DNA of 64,000 nucleotides from Oscillospiraceae bacterium (GTDB taxonomy: Bacteria; Bacillota; Clostridia; Oscillospirales; Oscillospiraceae), in NCBI GenBank assembly GCA_902779945.1, contig CACZDN010000008.1, forward strand, positions 124,001 to 188,000. Reading direction: 5' to 3'. This document shows, piece after piece, positions 15,596 to 24,416 of this stretch (the first letter of the stretch is position 1; each line of letters starts with the position of its first letter). Under the pieces are notes generated by a model. It ran no database searches and was not told the origin of the DNA. It was given only the letters and a program-made list of their open reading frames with translations. Made by a program: the position numbers and the translations under genes.

Positions 15596-15914
15596 GTGAA
15601 AGCAATATAAAATCGTCTACACAGAAGCCGCAAAGGAGGACATCTTTTCCAAAGCGGAATACATAGAAAAGGCTTATCACGACAGCGATCTTGCCTACAA
15701 GTGGTACACTCGGCTGCGTTCACAGATTCAAAAGGATTTATCTTTCTTACCGTATAAGTACCAGCCATATGATGTTGGTGTGTGGGCTGGCCAAGGCATC
15801 AGGGAATATGTTCTCAGAAATGATATCGTATTGTACTCGGTGGATGAACGGAGCGCTTCTGTACTGATCCATGCTTCATTTACACGAGGCAAAATTATCG
15901 CTGAAGACATTTGA
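15592..15914 (+). pseudogene. RelE/ParE-type toxin, frameshifted near the start
   Basis: From codon 4 on, one frame encodes a complete RelE/ParE-superfamily toxin (KIVYTEAAKEDI, then YDVGVWAGQGIREYVLRND, ending SFTRGKIIAEDI, TGA at 15912). The ATG at 15592, which overlaps the antitoxin stop, is in another frame. One extra A in the GAAAG at about 15598-15602 would give MSEKQYKIVY and restore the gene, so a single-base deletion in an A run broke it. As read, translation from this ATG stops after 18 codons. Confidence 0.8.
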
Positions 15915-15988
15915 GAAGAATAGGCTCTTCTCTTGAGCCCATCGGAGAACCGCTTTTCTCCGGTAGGTGAAAAAAAGTAATAAGAATG

Positions 15989-16034
15989 AACAGGCATGCC
16001 GTCCGAGAAATACGGATGGCATGCCTGTTTTTTC
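15989..16034 (+). terminator. Strong Rho-independent terminator
   Basis: CAGGCATGCCGTCCG (15991-16005) pairs with CGGATGGCATGCCTG (16013-16027) around a 7-base loop, followed by six T. It ends the toxin-antitoxin transcript. Two smaller hairpins (15923-15939 and 15944-15962) lie before it. Confidence 0.85.
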
Positions 16035-16110
16035 GCGCTGTCGGGAGTCGTGGGTACTGCCGCAAATTCGGCCCAAAATCCGCCGCTGTGCCGCGATTTC
16101 TTACCCTGCC

Positions 16111-16689
16111 TTATCTCTGATTATCGGCCTTTTTCTGCTTCATACTTTCCGCTGCGAGTAAAACAATTATAATGGCTAAAAGGAATGGAAAGCCAATATA
16201 ATTTACCATAGGAGTGATTACAGTAGGAAGAACCATAGATATTGCTCCAGCAATGCACCCAATGATTCCAAAAACAACAGAGGATATTAAACGATTTCCA
16301 GTCGAGTTTTTCTTTGAAAATAATACTCCAATTGCTATGATCCAAATAAGGGAACCGCCAGTCACGAATTTTAATAATTGTACATGTGGTTCCTTATCTT
16401 TCATGAATATGCTTCCAATACTGCCATCTGTTTGCTTTTCAATTTCGGTTAAAAGATTCTCATACTCTTTGCTTAAGACAGGATTCTCTTCTATCTTCGA
16501 CAAGTCAGCTTCTGCCATTTTCGTTAGAATATCGATCCTGTTGTTAACACGACGATAATAGAAAAAATTAGCATCAATATAGGGAAATAAAAGCAGAAAG
16601 ACAAGAAGTAAAACAAGAAAATACACATAAAAACGAGGATTCTTTAAATTTTTTATTATTTCTTCAATTATTTTTTCATTCATTTCCAT
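16111..16689 (-). CDS. AT-rich membrane protein beside the restriction gene
   Basis: A 192-residue protein with an N-terminal helix (about 21-37), a charged helical region (about 45-85, coiled-coil-like), and three further hydrophobic helices. Family not recognised. It lies 41 bp downstream of the restriction-methylation gene on the same strand and shares its unusually AT-rich codon use, so the two were probably acquired together. It could be a membrane partner of a defence module, but nothing in the sequence proves it. The ribosome site is weak (GGTGAATGG region). Confidence 0.65.
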   Translation of the reverse strand: MEMNEKIIEEIIKNLKNPRFYVYFLVLLLVFLLLFPYIDANFFYYRRVNNRIDILTKMAEADLSKIEENPVLSKEYENLLTEIEKQTDGSIGSIFMKDKEPHVQLLKFVTGGSLIWIIAIGVLFSKKNSTGNRLISSVVFGIIGCIAGAISMVLPTVITPMVNYIGFPFLLAIIIVLLAAESMKQKKADNQR

Positions 16690-16730
16690 TCACCATTTAA
16701 CGGCTGCTTATCTTCTTAAGTATGGGAAGC

Positions 16731-19202
16731 TTACACAGTATCAGATAGAGGCTCTATCTGGGGAGGAGTAAAACCTAACGTCGGTATTTGAAAACGTATC
16801 TTATTACCGAGTTTGTTCATGGAATCTGTAAAGTCAGAATAAAATACTTTTGCACCGTCCATATCTTTTGCTGCAAAGCGTATCTGCCACCATCCTATAT
16901 CCCACAGTTCAATTTTGTAATCTAACCACCGAATAGAATCAAGATTTTGGTAAACATATTTATAAAGTGATTTTGCGCTTTTCATAACAGATTCAGATTC
17001 AGAAGACAGAGTATGCGTTGTAATCCATTTTGCAAGAAAACGATCCTCATTCGCAGAATACAACTGACTTTTTATTGATGAAAGTCCGCATCCCCAGTCT
17101 CTTATTTCGCTAAGCAGGAATGGAAACATCTGGTTCTCAATTTGGTAAACATGCCCTTTGTAAGTAATGTCTTTTAATGCCACAGTGTTATTGGATGATG
17201 CAAAAGCACTCCACACAACACAATCAGATATGAACTCGTTTGGTAAATCGTCGGAATACGGCTGATAAAACTGGTCTCTGTCATTGTCCCATCTGGCCTC
17301 TGGAAGCCGACGGACAGCATGAAGAATCATAGCTCGTTCAAAGTTTTCGGGAACAACCGAGAATGCACCAGCACTGGCATAGGGTCCTGAAAGTATAGCC
17401 ACATAGTTTTGGTTTAGCATATCATTTCCTTTACTCATAAGCGAGCAGAGGAAGCCCGATGCGATTCGATCACGAACATCAAGTGTTCTTTGGTTAATAT
17501 TTATCGCGCTGCTGAACGGCGGAAATATTATCGTATTTTTGGCGCGAGGAACCCACTTGTTCAGAAACTGATCGCGCTCTGTGGTTATTATCTTTTTCGT
17601 GCCGATTTTTTCACACGACTCATTATAAACGTCAAGGATGATTTCCTGCTCATCTATGTGAGCTTTTTTCGACAGATTCCATATGAGAAAACCGACGGGA
17701 AATTTCCCTTTGCTTCCGACAAATACCTCAGACGAGAACACTAAACCCCGTTCGAATTTGTACTGAAAAAACTTGTCCCGAAGCATCTGATCGTTATTCG
17801 CGTTCAGATATTTGATTTTTGAGAATAAACCAAGGAAGGCGTTCTTCCCTGCAAATTCTACAGAAATGCGATACAAAAATTGCGAAAACAGTTCTCGACT
17901 TGTTTCCCCTAACCCACGATCGGTCATTAACTTCCGAATTAACGTCATAGAGACATCGTCTTTTGATTTCTTTCCGACCGCACTACCGGAACTATTGCTT
18001 GTTGCAAAGGGCGGATTGATAAAAATAATCCAGCTAATATCAGGATTGCGTAAATCGTCATATAAGTTTTTGGGCATTTTAGGCGTTACCCCAAAAGGTA
18101 GTACAGTTGGATTATCGATAAGAAAAGCATCATCATTGAGATAGTCATACTGGAATACCGTTGCTGTCGGGAATATACGTTTGCAATAAGCAATATCATC
18201 TTCCAGAAGTGAGGAAATATAACAGTTTTTCAGAATGCTGCTTGGCAAAGAAAACTCGAGATTACCTGTTCCTGCCGCCATATCCCATATACGCCAATTC
18301 CCGCTCTGGTACTTCTTAGGGCCGACGGTTCTTTCAATATACTCGAATGCTTTTGCCGCAAACTCAATCGGGGTATAAAATTCCCCAGTGAAGCGGCGCA
18401 TAAAGTCCTCTGACAAACGATCAATCTTTTGTCGAATGGCTTTTATTTCTTCCGGATTCTGTATTTTCTCGTAGATGCTCCAAAAATAATTGTATTCCGT
18501 CATGGGAACATTTTTAGATACAGTCCCATCCCCAAGCCTAAACAGCACTTCTGTCTTCCCAATAGCCTTTGAACGACCGTCTTCAATATCCGAAACAAAA
18601 TACTCTGATGCTTTATGCCCGTTTTGTACATACTTTCCGAACAGCGATTGCCAATACAGAAAAATATTAGCAAAGTTTTCTTCTGTTATAGTCTTCTTTG
18701 CTGTATTGAAAAGCTGCGCTTGAATAAGAGCGAAAACCTCAACGACAAACATGTCTTCATCTGAAGCATTGTTAAAATCATATACGTGAATATCCTTTAA
18801 CTGTTCAGAAAGTCGAATCGCTTCCACCAATTTAGGGCAAGGCTGACTCGCGGCGCGATCCCAGTCATATTTTTTACTTGCGGTATAAAAAACACTATAA
18901 TCAGAAGTTTTTATAAAAAAGCCTTCATCCTTATCTACTACGCATATAGAAGGAGGCACAGGGTCATATGATGCACCATATTTTAGTCGCCTGATATAGT
19001 AAAGAGTTTGTGCAATTGCTTTCGCTTTTGCGGTTCTGCTTTTAAAATTTTGGTTATACTTAAATTCAAACAGAACCTGTGGAGTATATAAGTCTATTCT
19101 GTGCCGTGTAATGAGTTTCAACTTGAAGTATTTTGCAAACTCAGACTTAACTTCTTCCTCCTGCTCGCATTTTGACAGGACGTCATACAACCGTTTTGCC
19201 AT
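16731..19202 (-). CDS. Fused restriction endonuclease-adenine methyltransferase
   Basis: An 823-residue single-chain restriction-modification protein of type IIG/IIL style. Residues about 20-65 resemble a PD-(D/E)xK nuclease (RIDLYTPQVLFEFKYNQ). The methyltransferase core has motif I (DMAAGTGNLEF, near residue 308) for S-adenosylmethionine and motif IV NPPF (near 392), the signature of N6-adenine methylation. The C-terminal 300 residues would be the target-recognition domain. Codon use is AT-rich against GC-rich neighbours and the gene starts about 140 bp past the 3' end of tRNA-Ser, both signs of transfer. The methyltransferase call is firm; the nuclease call is moderate. Confidence 0.82.
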   Translation of the reverse strand: MAKRLYDVLSKCEQEEEVKSEFAKYFKLKLITRHRIDLYTPQVLFEFKYNQNFKSRTAKAKAIAQTLYYIRRLKYGASYDPVPPSICVVDKDEGFFIKTSDYSVFYTASKKYDWDRAASQPCPKLVEAIRLSEQLKDIHVYDFNNASDEDMFVVEVFALIQAQLFNTAKKTITEENFANIFLYWQSLFGKYVQNGHKASEYFVSDIEDGRSKAIGKTEVLFRLGDGTVSKNVPMTEYNYFWSIYEKIQNPEEIKAIRQKIDRLSEDFMRRFTGEFYTPIEFAAKAFEYIERTVGPKKYQSGNWRIWDMAAGTGNLEFSLPSSILKNCYISSLLEDDIAYCKRIFPTATVFQYDYLNDDAFLIDNPTVLPFGVTPKMPKNLYDDLRNPDISWIIFINPPFATSNSSGSAVGKKSKDDVSMTLIRKLMTDRGLGETSRELFSQFLYRISVEFAGKNAFLGLFSKIKYLNANNDQMLRDKFFQYKFERGLVFSSEVFVGSKGKFPVGFLIWNLSKKAHIDEQEIILDVYNESCEKIGTKKIITTERDQFLNKWVPRAKNTIIFPPFSSAININQRTLDVRDRIASGFLCSLMSKGNDMLNQNYVAILSGPYASAGAFSVVPENFERAMILHAVRRLPEARWDNDRDQFYQPYSDDLPNEFISDCVVWSAFASSNNTVALKDITYKGHVYQIENQMFPFLLSEIRDWGCGLSSIKSQLYSANEDRFLAKWITTHTLSSESESVMKSAKSLYKYVYQNLDSIRWLDYKIELWDIGWWQIRFAAKDMDGAKVFYSDFTDSMNKLGNKIRFQIPTLGFTPPQIEPLSDTV

Positions 19203-19285
19203 AGTTACTGACTCCCTCTGAAAATTATCCGAGAATATTATGTATTCGTCGGCAGACTGTATATGTTCTACTATTTACATAAAGT

Positions 19286-19322
19286 AAATAAACAAGCCGC
19301 AAACTTTTCGTCTACGGCTTGT
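19286..19322 (-). terminator. Terminator of tRNA-Ser
   Basis: ACAAGCCG (19292-19299) and CGGCTTGT (19315-19322) form a stem on the minus strand followed by a T-rich stretch, 24 bp past the tRNA 3' end. Confidence 0.6.
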
Positions 19323-19345
19323 TTTGCGCGGTTTTCGCCGCGGAT

Positions 19346-19436
19346 TGGCGGAGGGTGCAGGATTCGAACCCGCGTGGACATCACTGCCCTAACGGTTTTC
19401 AAGACCGCCCCGTTATGACCGCTTCGGTAACCCTCC
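19346..19436 (-). tRNA. tRNA-Ser(UGA)
   Basis: A 91-base tRNA with acceptor stem GGAGGGT/ACCCTCC, discriminator G, encoded CCA (19346-19348), anticodon UGA in the loop after GGCGGTC, a long variable arm typical of tRNA-Ser, and the T-arm GGTTCGAATCC. Its 3' end faces the AT-rich restriction gene, the usual geometry for island integration at a tRNA. No second copy of the 3' end was seen in the window. Confidence 0.95.
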
Positions 19437-19522
19437 GTGTTGTGTTGTGGTGATTTTATCACGGCGCGGCGGACAAGTCAAGGCGCGCTTTTTGCCGCGA
19501 AGACTTGTCCGCCTTTTTCTGC

Positions 19523-21232
19523 CTATGATCTGACCCGGTAGATTTTCAGGCCAGTCTCTTTGCTGAGGGGCTGGATGAGCTCTGCCGAGGCTTTGGGGTA
19601 GTAGAAGGTACGCAGGTAGGTGATCGTGCGCTTGATGTCATGGTCGATGAGATAGACGTCCTCCCGGTCGACGAGATCGGGGAAGGGGTTTTCGAGCTGC
19701 CAGTCGCCCAGGATGCGCTCGATCTCCGGGTGACCCATGCTCCAGCCGCCGAGGAGGAGGAGCTTTTCGGAGAAGAGGGCGGGGGGCGTCTCGAGCGGGG
19801 TATAGAGCACATGGTCAATGGCCCAGATCTTCACGAGATAGAGGCGGTCGTCGTCCTCCAGAAGCCGCGCGACGGCAGCCTTCTCGGCGCTCTTGTCCTC
19901 GATCAGATTGTGGCTGTCGTACAGGCACCGGCTGCGGTTGGCCCGCCAGGTGACGAACAGGCTCAGCAGCAGCACCGCCGTCAGCAGGAGCTTCTCGCTC
20001 CGAAGGCGGTCTTCGTCCATCCAGAGCCCCAGCGCCGCCGCCATCGCGAGAAAGAGCCCGATGTCCACGCGGTTGGCGAGATAGCGGTCCGACCAGATCA
20101 TGACGAGGTAGATGAGCCCGAACATGCCGAGCAGATACCCGAGACTCAGCCAGGTCCCGGCTCCGCGCTTCCCGCAGGCAAGCCAGATCACCAGCAGCAG
20201 CGCAAAGCCCGCGAAGGGGCGGTCGAGCGTAAAGCCCATCAGGCAGGTGTTCAGAAACACACCGAGGCATTCGCCCGGGGTGCGGCGGGGGACCAGCTCG
20301 TCCCGCGCGCGGATGAGGGTCTGCAGGTTTTCCAGGTTGAACTTCTCCGTGTCGTAGAAGCTCCACTTCTTCATCATATAGACGAAGTTTGCGTCCATGC
20401 CGACGGAGTCGTAGACCTCCGGCATCTGCCCGTAATCCGGTGTCTGGAAATCGAGAAAGCCGCTGCGGGCGTTGTTGAAGTCCATGAAGCCGCCCGCCTC
20501 CGGTTTTCTCCACATGGCAAGGTCGAAGGCGAAGAGGCCGACGGCCAGCGCCGCCAGCAGCACGAAGGGCGCGAGGCAGCGCCCGTACTGCGACAGCCGG
20601 ACGCTGAGAGGCCGCCCCCGGTTTTCCGCGCCGCGCTCGAACAGAAGCCTGAGACAGCCCGCCGCCATCAGCAGGGCGCAGACCCCAAACTCCTCAAAGC
20701 GCCACACATAGCCGCAGAGCGCGAGGACAATGCCCAGCGCCATGGGCGCCTTCCGCGCGCGCTGAGCCTTCGACAGAGACTGGAGCATGAGGCACATGCC
20801 CCCGACAGTGCCGAGGGCGGCGGGCTTGGAGAAGTTCATGCTCAGATAGCAGTCGGTCCCGAAGGCGCCGAGCAGCACCGCCGTCATTACCAGCGCCGGG
20901 CCGGGGTGATACCGCCGCAGCAGGGTCCAGGTGATCGCGGAGAAGCCGAAATACAGCAGCAGATACTGCGCGGCGGAGTACCAGTTGAAGCTGTCGCCCA
21001 GCAGGGTGTAGGCCGTCTTCATCACAAAGCCCAGACAGATGTTGACAAAGGGGACGTACATCGTTTTGGTGCTGAGCTGCCCGTCGAAAAACTTGGAGAT
21101 GAAGAGGTCGTCGTTGGTCTCCCAAACGGGGGCAAAGCAGGTGAGCATACAGGCGAGAAAGGCCGCGTTCAGCGCGAGAGCCAGCAGGACGCGCGGCCAG
21201 GCCCGTTGATTCCATTGTTCCCTGAGCGTCAT
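19523..21232 (-). CDS. Polytopic membrane protein, GT-C-like (copy 2)
   Basis: A 569-residue membrane protein with roughly 10-12 helices and a soluble C-terminal part (about 440-569). After helix 1 comes ETNDDLFISKFFDGQ; an acidic pair in the first outside loop is a hallmark of GT-C glycosyltransferases that use lipid-linked sugars. It is a paralogue of the next gene upstream: the NDD...DGQ loop, the MP(E/x)xYDS/AxGM/L segment and the YLIDxDI end match in order. The two are 10 bp apart and co-directional. Substrate unknown; cell-surface glycan transfer is inferred. Confidence 0.7.
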   Translation of the reverse strand: MTLREQWNQRAWPRVLLALALNAAFLACMLTCFAPVWETNDDLFISKFFDGQLSTKTMYVPFVNICLGFVMKTAYTLLGDSFNWYSAAQYLLLYFGFSAITWTLLRRYHPGPALVMTAVLLGAFGTDCYLSMNFSKPAALGTVGGMCLMLQSLSKAQRARKAPMALGIVLALCGYVWRFEEFGVCALLMAAGCLRLLFERGAENRGRPLSVRLSQYGRCLAPFVLLAALAVGLFAFDLAMWRKPEAGGFMDFNNARSGFLDFQTPDYGQMPEVYDSVGMDANFVYMMKKWSFYDTEKFNLENLQTLIRARDELVPRRTPGECLGVFLNTCLMGFTLDRPFAGFALLLVIWLACGKRGAGTWLSLGYLLGMFGLIYLVMIWSDRYLANRVDIGLFLAMAAALGLWMDEDRLRSEKLLLTAVLLLSLFVTWRANRSRCLYDSHNLIEDKSAEKAAVARLLEDDDRLYLVKIWAIDHVLYTPLETPPALFSEKLLLLGGWSMGHPEIERILGDWQLENPFPDLVDREDVYLIDHDIKRTITYLRTFYYPKASAELIQPLSKETGLKIYRVRS

Positions 21233-21242
21233 GGTCGGTCCC

Positions 21243-22925
21243 TCATTTCAGGATGCGGTAGATCGGAAGGCCGGTGTCGCGGCTCATGGGTTCGACCGGC
21301 ACGGCCTTCGCGCGGGGGGCGTAATGCTCGCGGATGTGGGCGAGAGTGAGCTCGATGTCCCCGTCGATGAGATACACCCCTGCGTTGCCCACGCAGTCGC
21401 GGTAGGGATTCTCCACCCCGTAGAGGGCGAGGTTTTGCATGATCGCGGGGTGCAGGCAGTCGAAGCCCCCCAGCAGGACAATGCGATCCCAGTAACCCGC
21501 GGGACAGGGCTCAAAGGGCGACCAGAGTCCGTCGGGCACGGCGTCGAGCTTTGCGAGATACACATGCTGCTCGTCCCGCAGCAGCGTCCCGACCGCGGCG
21601 CGGACCTCGCTTTTGTCCTCCGTGTCCGCCGTGCGGAAGGAGCCGCGGGTCAGATACCAGCTCACGCAGAGGGCGAGGACCAGCATCGCGGCGGTCAGCG
21701 TTTTCTCGCGCCGCAGCTTCTCCGCGTCCAGCGTGAGAGCGAGTACCGACGCGAGAGCGAGGAAGAGGCCGAGATCGACCCGGCTCACCAGGTAGCGCCC
21801 GCGCCAGATCAGATACAGATACGCCAGCGCGAAAAGGCCGAAGGCGCATACAGCGCACAGCCAGCCGCGCGGACCGTGCTCCCCGGCGGCGAGCCAGAGC
21901 GCGAGGATGAGCAAAAAGCCGTAGACATGCAGGTTCCCGAAGAAGCCCGGGATCGCGCGGTCGAGCAGCAGGCCCAGGCACACCCCGGGAGAGGGGCGCG
22001 GAAAGCTCTCGTCCCGCGCGTCGCTGACGGCCTGCATGGTCTCGGCGGAGAAGACCCCGGGGTCGAAGTAGTCCCCGTCGTGGAGAAGGCGCACGTCCGT
22101 CTCCGAGAGACCGAGGGCGTCGTAGGCCTCGGGCATCTCATCATAGGCGGGCCTGCCGTAATCGGAGTAGGCCACGCGGACGCGGTCGAAATCGTGGTAG
22201 GTTTTCCACGGCTCCTTCGACCAGGCAAGCTCGTTCACGCCGTACAGGCCCGCGGCGAGCACCGCGACCAGTGCGAAGGGGAGGGCGAGCCTGACGACGC
22301 GCCGCAGCCCCTCCCTTGCCGCGAGCGTATCCCACAGCGGCCGCAGGATGAGCGCGGCCATGAGCGCAAAGCAGGGCAGAAACTCCATATCGCGCAGCAT
22401 GAAGCCGAAGAGGGCGAGAACGGCGCCGAAGAAAAGGGCGAAGGGGCTGCGCACTTCCCGCTCCGCGGCGTACAGCAGCAGGGCCATGCCGCCCACCGTA
22501 CACACGGCGGCGGTCTTGGTGTAGCTGATGACGGTATAGGCGTCCACGCCGAAGAACAGGAGCAGCACCGCGCCCACCGCCGCCCCGCGCAGGACGCCGA
22601 GGCGGGCGCAGAGGACATGGCACAGCGCCGTAAAGCCCGCGAATAAAAGCGCGTACTGGCAGAACGTGAACCAGGCCGCGTCCCGCCCGAGGACGGTATA
22701 GACGAGCTTCAGCAGCGCGCCCAGCACAATGTTGAGATAGGGGATACAGGCGGTGCTGTGCGCCATCTGCCCGTCGACAAAGGCGGCGAGAGTCGGATCG
22801 TCGTTGCTCTCGAAGCCGACGCGCACGATCAGCACCGTCAGCGCCGCCAGGACGGCGTTGAGAAGCAAAGCTGTGCGCAGGCAGGCTCCGCGGCCGGCAT
22901 GGGGCTTCGCAATCGAATCGGACAT
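21243..22925 (-). CDS. Polytopic membrane protein, GT-C-like (copy 1)
   Basis: A 560-residue paralogue of the neighbouring gene with the same helix pattern. The first outside loop reads ESNDDPTLAAFVDGQ, again with the acidic pair expected of GT-C transferases, and the C-terminal soluble part contains GVYLIDGDIELTLAHIREHY. The start at 22925 lies 3 bp after the galT stop, so galT and this pair are probably one transcript. That link suggests use of galactose-derived or other nucleotide-sugar products, as inference. Family not firmly identified. Confidence 0.7.
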   Translation of the reverse strand: MSDSIAKPHAGRGACLRTALLLNAVLAALTVLIVRVGFESNDDPTLAAFVDGQMAHSTACIPYLNIVLGALLKLVYTVLGRDAAWFTFCQYALLFAGFTALCHVLCARLGVLRGAAVGAVLLLFFGVDAYTVISYTKTAAVCTVGGMALLLYAAEREVRSPFALFFGAVLALFGFMLRDMEFLPCFALMAALILRPLWDTLAAREGLRRVVRLALPFALVAVLAAGLYGVNELAWSKEPWKTYHDFDRVRVAYSDYGRPAYDEMPEAYDALGLSETDVRLLHDGDYFDPGVFSAETMQAVSDARDESFPRPSPGVCLGLLLDRAIPGFFGNLHVYGFLLILALWLAAGEHGPRGWLCAVCAFGLFALAYLYLIWRGRYLVSRVDLGLFLALASVLALTLDAEKLRREKTLTAAMLVLALCVSWYLTRGSFRTADTEDKSEVRAAVGTLLRDEQHVYLAKLDAVPDGLWSPFEPCPAGYWDRIVLLGGFDCLHPAIMQNLALYGVENPYRDCVGNAGVYLIDGDIELTLAHIREHYAPRAKAVPVEPMSRDTGLPIYRILK

Positions 22926-22928
22926 GGG

Positions 22929-24416
22929 TTACTTCACGCTCCCGGCAAAGCGCAGGAACGCGGCGCGGCCCTGTTCGTCGCGCTTGAAGACGCCCGCATG
23001 TTCGAGCACCTTTGCGAATACGACGCCGACCTCCTGACGCAGGATCTCCCCGGCGTTCTCGCGCGTGAAGGTATGGCGGGCCCTGAGCTCTTCGGCCCAG
23101 GGGGCGTGGGAGGCGAGCGTCGGCGTGGCGTACAGGTCGCCGCCCGTGACCAGCGCCTCCTCCAGTTCACAGAGCTCGGTCTTGAGGCGCGGCGGCAGCA
23201 CCGCGAGACCCATGACCTCGATGAGGCCGATGTTCTCCTTCTTGATGTGGTGCAGCTCCTGGTGCGGGTGGAAGAGACCGAGCGGGTACTCCTCCGTGGT
23301 GAGGTTGTTGCGCAGCACGAGATCCATCTCATAGTCCTCGCCGCGGCGTCTGGCGATGGGCGTGATGGTGTTGTGGGGCTCGCCGTCCGTCTCGGCATAG
23401 ACCGTGACGGAGGGGTCGGAGTACCCGCGCCAGGCGGCGAGTATCCGGTCCGAGAGCTCCGCGATGCGCGCCTTGTCCCTGCAGCGCAGGCGGATGACGG
23501 ACAGAGGCCACTTGACGATCCCGGCCCGCACGTCCTCAAAGCCCGCGAAGCGAAGCTCCGTCTCCACCGGGGCCTTGGCCATGGCAAAGTCGTAGTGCCC
23601 GCCCTGGAAGTGGTCGTGGCTCAGGATGGAGCCGCCCACGATGGGCAGGTCCGCATTGCTGCCGAGGAAGTAGTGGGGGAAGATCGTCACAAAGTCCAGC
23701 AGCTTCTGAAACGCCGCGCGGTTGATCCGCATGGGCACGTGCTGCCGGTTGAGGACGATGCAGTGCTCGTTGTAGTAGACATAGGGGGAGTACTGGAGGA
23801 AGAAGTCTTCTCCGTTGAGCTCGATGGGGATGAGGCGGTGGTTGCTGCGCCCGGGGTAGTCGAGCCTGCCGGCGTAGCCCTCCGCCTCGCGGCAGAGCAG
23901 ACACCTGGGATAGCCCGCGGCCTTGGCCCTGCCGGCGGCGGCGATGGCCTTGGGGTCCTTCTCGGGCTTGGAGAGATTGATGGTGATGTCCAGCTCGCCG
24001 TACTCCGTCGTGCTCTTCCACTTGAGATCCTTTACGACGCGGTAGGCGCGGATGTAGTCGCTCGCGCGGCTGAGGGCGTAGTAGTAGTCGGTGGCGGCCT
24101 GCGGGCTCTCGATCTGCTTTTTGCGAAAGCGGAGGATCACGTCGGAGGGGCGCGGCGTCAGGATGCCCATGAGACGGGAGTCGAACAGGTCCCTCTCGGT
24201 GATGCCGTCGCCGATGATCCCACGCTCCGCGGCGCAGGCGATGAGCTCCGCGAGGATGTCCTCCAGCGGCGCGTCGGGCACGTTTTCGGGCCGGTCGAAG
24301 CTCTCGAGCCCGAGGGCGGCGAGCAGGGCGTTTTCGGCCCACACGCGGTCGCAGGCCTCGATCAGCCCGTTTGCGATGGCGTAGTTAACCAGCTTTTCAA
24401 TGCTCTCGTCGATCAT
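22929..24416 (-). CDS. galT: UDP-glucose-hexose-1-phosphate uridylyltransferase, type 2
   Basis: A 495-residue GalT of the Firmicutes type, longer than the E. coli enzyme. It transfers UMP between UDP-glucose and galactose-1-phosphate in the Leloir pathway. The active-site region GGSILSHDHFQGG is near residue 270, with the conserved EPHNTITPIARRR and GLFHPHQELHHIKKENIGLIEVMG segments after it. The ATG at 24416 overlaps the tex stop (ATGA) and has AAAGGAG upstream. galK and galE are not in the window. Confidence 0.92.
   Translation of the reverse strand: MIDESIEKLVNYAIANGLIEACDRVWAENALLAALGLESFDRPENVPDAPLEDILAELIACAAERGIIGDGITERDLFDSRLMGILTPRPSDVILRFRKKQIESPQAATDYYYALSRASDYIRAYRVVKDLKWKSTTEYGELDITINLSKPEKDPKAIAAAGRAKAAGYPRCLLCREAEGYAGRLDYPGRSNHRLIPIELNGEDFFLQYSPYVYYNEHCIVLNRQHVPMRINRAAFQKLLDFVTIFPHYFLGSNADLPIVGGSILSHDHFQGGHYDFAMAKAPVETELRFAGFEDVRAGIVKWPLSVIRLRCRDKARIAELSDRILAAWRGYSDPSVTVYAETDGEPHNTITPIARRRGEDYEMDLVLRNNLTTEEYPLGLFHPHQELHHIKKENIGLIEVMGLAVLPPRLKTELCELEEALVTGGDLYATPTLASHAPWAEELRARHTFTRENAGEILRQEVGVVFAKVLEHAGVFKRDEQGRAAFLRFAGSVK

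Noticed and set aside
19346-19436. Duplicated tRNA 3' end as an attachment-site pair
   Set aside because: No second copy of the tRNA-Ser 3' sequence was found inside the window; the other end, if any, lies outside.
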